From Lutjanus erythropterus (lineage: Eukaryota; Chordata; Actinopteri; Lutjaniformes; Lutjanidae), in contig CM034591.1 in NCBI GenBank assembly GCA_020091685.1, positions 24,457,312 to 24,521,311 on the forward strand: a stretch of DNA of 64,000 nt. Reading direction: 5' to 3'. Shown in pieces: positions 1-64,000 of the stretch (position 1 is the first letter of the stretch; every line of letters begins with the position of its first letter). The position numbers and the translations under genes were made by a program. Under the pieces are notes generated by a model, which was given only the letters and a program-made list of their open reading frames with translations, made no database searches and was not told the DNA's origin.

Positions 1-42700
<42,700 letters not shown>

Positions 42701-42720
42701 GAGCTGCCTGTTTACAGCGC

Positions 42721-42750
42721 GAGGAGGAGGAGGAGGAAGAGGAGGAGGAG
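42721..42750 (+). repeat. (GAG)n purine tract in the myo1e 3' UTR
   Basis: Twenty bases after the stop codon, a nearly pure GAG run. Unstable tract; no coding role. Confidence 0.9.
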
Positions 42751-44165
42751 AGCCTGCTGCGTCCCCGCTGACCCTCTCAGAGGACGGGACGGGGCTCACA
42801 GTCACAGAGAGACACACTGTGAGACTCCTCGAGGAGAGACACTCACACTTCCTCCACTACTGCCTTCGTAGTCAATGAATGTAACTCTCGGTCACAACAA
42901 CAAGACCAAAACAAGACCGTCAGGCTTGAAACAAGGCTCTGCTTTAAAGAAGACTGTTTGACCCTGGGGTCTGTTTTTCCTCCACAGTCCCTCTGAGTAC
43001 TGAACAAAACTATTTATTGTATTTATAGCTTTCTGTGTTCTCCTTACTGTCATTTATATCTTGCTGAGGATTTGAGCTCAAACATTTTGAAGCAGTGGAA
43101 TGACGTATGCTTAATCTGTGGGACCAGGCTGTGATTTTTACTCTCAAGACGTCATTGTTTTAAAAGATGGAGGTTTGACTGCTGGATCAGAGGCGGTCGT
43201 CTCAGTGTCACCAGGAATATTTATTTTGGTGCAAAACTGTAACTACTCACAGGGAACTGAGTCTCAGTATATAATCATCACTGTGATTTTTAAAGATTTT
43301 AAAATACCAAAGCAACATCAATTTTAATAGATCTGTTCCACGTGTGCAGAAACCTGCGGAATCACCTGGAAAACCTTCATCTTTATTTTTTTTTGTTGTT
43401 TTTCTATCACACCAGTATCTTTTCGACACAGAGTTGTAGAGGTCATGTATACTGTAACCTGAGCATGCTGTCTGTGGTGTATTAGCACTTTATTGGTACA
43501 GGTACTACCTTGGACACAGACATCATCACTCGTTCATGCCACAGCCAGTAGTCACGTCTTATGAAGGACAGGTTGCCAAGCTAGCAATAAGCCGAGTTAC
43601 TGAGGAGGAGAATAATTTGTTTACATGAAATTATAAAAAAAAACAGGCGATTTTTAGATCTGATTCTGTATATGTGTTCATATTTTAGGAGTATGCCTGT
43701 TGTTGGTTAGGATTTAAATTAATTGTTTTGTATTTTCTTTGAAGGATCTTAGTATTCTATTACTCTTTCTGCTTTTGATACTCACAGGGCTGCTTTATTT
43801 CCAGTTCAGATACGGATGTAGTTCATAATCTCACAGACTAGGGTGAATGGATTTTTTTTTTTTTTTTTTTTTGTCAAGAGCAAAAGTTGTTTTTAGGTGA
43901 ACGAAATTTGTTGACTTTTTTTTCCACGGCACTACGAAGAATTCCTTTTTGCTTCTGCTCGACTGTTCCTGCACACTTTTTGCACTGCTGTTGCATTACT
44001 TACACATTCCTAATCCTTTTTGTTTTTTTTTAAATCAAATAACCACATTATGCTCTCGTCAGTGACAACAGCTGGGACTTCTGTCATAGAGCTTCTGCAT
44101 CATCACATATAGTTTGATCTTGGATGGTTGAAAACATCCTTGTGCAATACAAAACCGTAGATTTT

Positions 44166-44171
44166 AATAAA
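44166..44171 (+). terminator. Polyadenylation signal of myo1e
   Basis: A canonical AATAAA lies 1.47 kb after the stop codon and is followed 15-30 bases later by a T/GT-rich stretch (tgttgtatatttaactgctttgttttg), the usual downstream element. A second AATAAA at 44231-44236 could be an alternative. Confidence 0.65.
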
Positions 44172-44191
44172 GCATGTAATGTTGTATATTT

Positions 44192-47100
44192 AACTGCTTT
44201 GTTTTGTTTTTATTATCAGAGAACCCATTTAATAAACAAAATACCAATCTGATGTGTATGTTTATTACCATAATCACATACCATCAGCACTATAAGATTT
44301 TACACTTACAAGTTACTCCATCAGTCACATTTTTACCAGCCTCCTCTAAATAATGTCTTATTTGATTAAGCAATTGCTAAGCTTCTTTAGCTAATTATTT
44401 GCTCCCCCACATTTAATAAATCCATTTAACCGGTCAAATATAGGCCAGAGAGTTTGGTGAATGCAATTATTTATTTAGAGGCAATGCCACAGATTTTACC
44501 TCCATGATCAGTGTGTAAAGGGCCGTCTCTGCTCTGTCAGGAATGAAGTTCTGGTGAGAAAATCACTGAAAGTACTTGACTATTCATGTCTATCTTCAGT
44601 TTTTCAGGACTAAAACTGTCAAATGTAAGTTTTCTAAAACAAAAAACAACCACCATATGATCTCAACTCAATTTCAGGTCACTAAAAGCCCAAATTGTGA
44701 GACAAAATACAGAGAGAGTCTTAGATGGTCATTATGGGAATTCCCACTGTCTCATGGGGACAGAACACATTTTATGCAGCTTTATGCGGCACCTTCCTCT
44801 GAGCTGATAAAAGCATTTTATTTCCAGTGAAGACAAAGCTTTTACTGACATGCCTCAGTAGGAGATTCACAGGTGTCGGTAAACAAATGTGATGAGGAGA
44901 CTTGTAGAGCCTTCGTCAGTGTTATCAGTAACACCTGTGTTTTACCCAGCATGACGAGTCAAAAATGTCTGCTGTTAAAAAGGTCGGATAATCAACGGTC
45001 CTTTGGATTATTAATCTTAGGTGAGTGCATGAAGGGAACCCTTGTAGGAGGATTTTGAAAATGGCTTAAAAAGCTCTGAATGATTCCCAGAGGTGATTCA
45101 GTATTTGGGCACAGAGTGTTCGTCTGCTCTGGTCGTTCACCTGCTGCAGTGCACCACTGATGCTGCTCCTGGTGCATTATTTGTAGCAAAGGTGAGTCCT
45201 GCAGCTGCGTAGTGAACCATAATAGCAGGCTGTGTAGACTGTCTGATGAAATTATAAATCGTAGACTGAAAATATCTGTGCTCACATCTGTTCCCAGCCT
45301 TTAACATTTTCTCTCTAACCAGACCTGACACTTTAGGTCCTTCCAGCTTTCAACTAAACATCAGAAATTTGCTTAAATTGCAATCCCTTATCATTATATT
45401 ATTGGTGTGTTTCAGTATGTCTCAGTTTCTTTGACCATAAAACATTTGGTTTTGTTTACATGTAACTCATCCAGAGTACAGAGCACATTATGCTCTTCAG
45501 ATTGAGAACAGTACGTCCCCGGCTGTTTGTATCGTGGATCTAATAAAAAACAACAAACTCTTCCCTTTATTGTCACATATTTTTATGAACACTTGATTTG
45601 GTGCAGCTCTTTTCTCTTTTGTGCTTCACTGAGAGACTCTTGGTGGTTTATGTCCACCTTGTGGCTGCAGTCGGTGCTGCTCTTTGATCTCGTGTTTGGA
45701 GTTTGATGCTTCAAACCTCGAAGTTTCATTTCAATTCCTCAGTCAGGCTAACTACTGGAAACCATTAACATGCACTCCTGTTTGTCCCTTCAAAGCTTCT
45801 ATGTTTTCTCTTTTGTCATCAGCCTGGACTTGAAACCATAACCTTCATTTCACATCAGAAAATTGACATCTGGGTCCCTGTTTGATCCAGTCTTTAAATC
45901 TAGTCTCCAGTGTCCAATGATTAGAATCATCACAGATTAAATGAAAAAAAATTATTTTACCTTCACTATATCTGATGCCATATTTCAGTTTTGTTGTAGT
46001 TACATTTATATTTATATCCTATCAGCCATATTGTCCTAGTCATGTTGTTAATTGAAACACTCCATGGAAATTTGTCATAGTGCTATATTTCAGTATATGC
46101 AATCATTAGTATGTTCTTTTTTTATGCATTTAAAATAAAAGATTAAGTTGATTTATGATGAATCATTTATACAGGACGAGCTCTTCATAATCTCTGCTCT
46201 TTTCATACATGAATCTTGTTAAAAATGCTGTTGGTGCTTTATATACTAATTAAAGATCATCAATAAAACAAACAAAGGGCATTTTACCAATTTGGCTGAT
46301 ATTGATTGGTTATGGCAAAAACCAAAACTAATTTCTTAGACTAAATTTGGGAATAGTGAGATGGGAGACAAAGAATATTGGGTTTAATCAGACTATCAGT
46401 GGAATAGTTGAACACATATGAATATTCCTCAGTACTTAATCTAAGGCACTGGTGCCCAAACTATGGGGTGTGACCTTCACAAGAGGCCCAAGATGATTAA
46501 CACAAGAGCAGAGAAGGAAAAACAAAACACATTGATTCAAATACCACAAGGAGAGAAGATTGCTCTTTGGTTGAGCTTCTCACAGCCAGTTCCAGGCTGG
46601 AGTGGCTGAAAAAACACTGATCTATGGGTAAAACTTTATAATAACCATCATTAATTTAAATCGGAAATTGATAGTTAATTAAATTAACTTACTTAACTGT
46701 TAAACAATTACATAACCATGTTTACTAATTAATAATGATGCTATAATTCATGTTATAGTAACATTATTATTAGTTTATGTAAAATAAATTACATATTTAT
46801 AAATATAATGTATCATAGCTAATAAGAGATGATCACAAACACATTCTGATTAAATTAGTAAAGTTATTGTTGTGCACAGTATGTTTTATATAATTTATTA
46901 AATACTTTTTGTTACCAAATGATTTGTCAGCCTTTAAGAAATAATTACATAAGGAGATGGACCAGACATTTGGATCACTTCAATGGTTAATCATTAGCTT
47001 TTTAACCATTTATAATCATTATTTGAATATCTATTACATAATTAAAAGAAAAAACTTATTAAATTAATCAGTATACCATTTATTAATGATGGCTATCATA

Positions 47101-47530
47101 AAATGTTACCCTTAAAGAGAAATTTACTCCATCTGTTTATCTGGATTATTTTGTGTATTTGTGCTAATTGCATTTATTAAATCTTGCTGCCATATCAAAT
47201 ATTCTTTGAGTAAAATGTATATCAGTAATGTACAACTCAGGGGACATTGTTGCAAAAGAGAATATATTTTACAATATCATGAATTATTTTCCAACAAGGG
47301 TAACTCTTAAATCCCTGATTGCATTTCATATGAGCAGCATCTGATAAATATGTTCAGCACCGATCTGAAGCTCGACATGTTTGATAGATATGACTCGTAT
47401 CTTTAAACTCTTGAGTTCAGTATTTGATTTGATTCTGATTAATTAACTTCAGACACACAATGTTCTCATTAACATTAAATCAAGAAGCCAACATTCACTC
47501 AAACTTTTTCAAAGAGGACGCCAAGGAGAA
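44192..47530. other. Intergenic interval between the convergent genes
   Basis: About 3.3 kb separates the two 3' ends. It is AT-rich, with only short spurious ORFs and nothing resembling a cyclin or any other recognisable protein. Its content is a fossil repeat around 46446-46620 (opening tggtgcccaaactatgggg), the complete MITE at 46626-47111, and otherwise unclassified sequence. Confidence 0.7.
46626..47111. mobile_element. 486-bp AT-rich MITE
   Basis: The left end gggtaaaactttataataac followed by catcattaat is mirrored by the right end attaatgatggctatcataa followed by aatgttaccc. The interior is AT-rich and non-coding. A diverged relative lies at about 935-1345. No obvious target duplication is visible beyond T/A-rich flanks. 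Confidence 0.75.
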
Positions 47531-47534
47531 GACT

Positions 47535-48986
47535 CGATTAAGAGTTATCCAAGTTTATTAATATTATTTTTTAAAACTAATATAAATCCCACAGAATATG
47601 ATCCTGGTGCCTTTAAGTCAATGAATGCATGGATACCTGCTTTAAGTACTGCATTTCGACACTCCATTCAAAATCTTTTTTTTCCTTTTTTTTAATATTC
47701 AGAGTGGAAATACATGGCCTCAGTGCACTGTCATATTCACTACTACTCTCCTACCCTTTTCTCTCTTGTGCAAGTCTATGCGAGTGAGTTAGTCAACAGT
47801 ATTAGTGTTTTTCTTTCTTTCTTTCCGCAGCAGCAGTCAAAATGGACGCTGCCGCTCAACTACAGAGAGAGACAAAAGGAAGGGTGGATAAAATGGTTCG
47901 AAGTGTGAGAACAAACAGTAAATATTTATCCCAAATTGAGCTGTGTATTTCCCTCTGAACACACACGCGCACACTCACACACATTCACTCACACGCACAG
48001 GAAATTAAAGTCAACACCACTGCCAGTATCAAATTGACAGAATGATCCCAGGTCGCAGGCTCATGTGAAATGTCTTACACACATGTAGACCTGAGATCAT
48101 CTTATAGAAACCTTGTTAACCATCACGGGCCCCGTCTGCAACAACAAAATGAAGCTTCACAGCAGATCCCAACAACAAAATCGTTCAGGTTTAGAAAGAA
48201 CAGTCAAAGAGGAGGGACGTGACATTCTTTTTCTGGTTCGCTAAAATACATCAGATGACGGTGGTGATTAACGGTGTTTTAGTCGAATGAAGGTGCTGGA
48301 GGGAGGTGTAATCGTAGCAAAGCATGTGCATATTCTGGGAGTGAGGTGAACATCGGAGTTTTATTTCCACTCTAGAAATACTGGGTGTGCACTAATACAG
48401 CAGCTGATCTGTTAACATATTTCCCTAGTTAGGAATGTCTTGATTTTACTTAAAAAACATCTTTCACTAACAATCCACATCTTCTAAACATAAACTAATC
48501 AATACAATGATTGGTAAAATGAATCCTGCAATGTTTTTTTTTTTAAAACTGGAGGCTGACATTCTATTCTAGTAAAGCAAGGCATTAGGTTTACAGAAAT
48601 GCATCTTTACTAGAGCAGCTATCCTCACCTGCAAGTTGTTAGGCCGTGTTGAGCCCACGTTATATGTGCAAAGAAATGCATTGCAAGGAAACATGCAGAG
48701 AAAACAAAACAAAGATGACACTTGAGGAAACAATCAAAAGCTACATAAAAGCTTTATAAATACAATAAAATCTTAAACCCTTAATGGAGAATCGTAGCTG
48801 TTTGTAGTATTATGTGATAGCTGGCACTCTAGGCTCAATGCTTTTTTGTCAGGTGTTTTTTATTTTCTCGTAGTAGAGCTGCGCAGGTAATTCATGCCAT
48901 CTTTGGTTGACTGCAGTACTGAAGAGAAAATTAATATGATCTCAAAATAAATTTTCAACAAAAGGGGGGGTGTTAGAAAAACAGCA
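47535..48986 (-). other. rnf111: rnf111 3' untranslated region
   Basis: On the minus strand, AATAAA candidates occur at 48859-48864, 48360-48365 and 47554-47559 (TTTATT on +). I placed the end after the most distal one because Arkadia transcripts usually have a 3' UTR longer than 1 kb (family knowledge). The choice is an inference. A short CA-rich stretch sits near 47960-48000. Confidence 0.5.
47554..47559 (-). terminator. Candidate distal polyadenylation signal of rnf111
   Basis: TTTATT on the + strand reads AATAAA on the minus strand, about 1.43 kb after the rnf111 stop. Proximal alternatives exist at 48360-48365 and 48859-48864. Confidence 0.4.
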
Positions 48987-63835
<14,849 letters not shown>

Positions 63836-64000
63836 CTGTACACATACAGACATTAAAAAAAAAACTATTACAGCCAAACTGCAGAACAGGAGCGCCTGTC
63901 TCACCAGGAATATTCTCACAGCTCAGTGAAGCATTTGCTTCACCACAGTCAGCCAGACTCTCAGGCTCATTTCCAAGACAGCGGCTACTTTGACAAAAGG

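Larger units (their letters stand above)
42701..44190 (+). other. myo1e: myo1e 3' untranslated region
   Basis: About 1.5 kb follows the stop codon. It opens with a purine-rich GAG tract (42721-42750), contains AU-rich motifs of the ATTTA type near 43010-43030, and a 21-base T run at 43852-43872. No other gene is seen in it. The end is inferred from the AATAAA at 44166-44171. Confidence 0.75.

Noticed and set aside
63905-64000. Possible additional rnf111 exon at the window end (open minus-strand frame ending at a gtgaga donor)
   Set aside because: The donor phase does not fit the acceptor at 63836-63838, whose phase is fixed by the YRSRS-like homology. The implied intron would be only ~69 bp and the translation does not resemble Arkadia. 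The + strand is also open here, so it looks like chance.

Overview
The window is vertebrate nuclear DNA, almost certainly from a ray-finned (teleost, probably percomorph) fish. The genes are split by GT-AG introns, the background is AT-rich, and the introns are full of short non-autonomous transposon relics of types common in teleosts: a tRNA-headed SINE, TA-flanked Tc1/mariner-like elements, MITEs ending in TTAAAGGG, and fossil 'GGGCTGCA' elements. There is no bacterial or viral gene content and no CRISPR array.

Two protein-coding genes are present, arranged tail to tail. (1) Positions 34-42700, + strand: myo1e, an unconventional class I long-tailed myosin. 27 coding exons encode 1074 residues, from shortly before the P-loop to the stop codon. 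The first ~49 residues lie upstream of the window. Reading frame is preserved across every junction. The order is motor (P-loop, switch I, TEDS glutamate, switch II), one IQ motif, basic TH1, proline-rich TH2 and SH3. Its 3' UTR ends near 44190. (2) Positions 63835-48987, - strand: rnf111 (Arkadia), a RING-H2 E3 ubiquitin ligase of TGF-beta/Nodal signalling. Eleven exons encode the C-terminal 667 residues, from a SUMO-interacting VVDLT motif to the RING and stop. The 5' exons lie beyond position 64000.

Between the genes (about 44.2-47.5 kb) is AT-rich DNA with no recognisable gene, but with a complete 486-bp MITE. In the human genome MYO1E and RNF111 also converge, with CCNB2 between them. 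No cyclin sequence is visible here.

The genes act in different pathways (actin/membrane dynamics and SUMO-targeted ubiquitylation), and nothing in the sequence indicates joint function; their adjacency is conserved synteny.

I see no convincing undescribed system. The points most worth a second look are a 36-nt phase-symmetric microexon in the myo1e TH2 region, an intronic ETS/AP-1-like site embedded in two interleaved perfect 10-bp inverted repeats (18511-18590), a SINE nested in a MITE with a clean target duplication, several long foldback elements inside introns, and the absent ccnb2.
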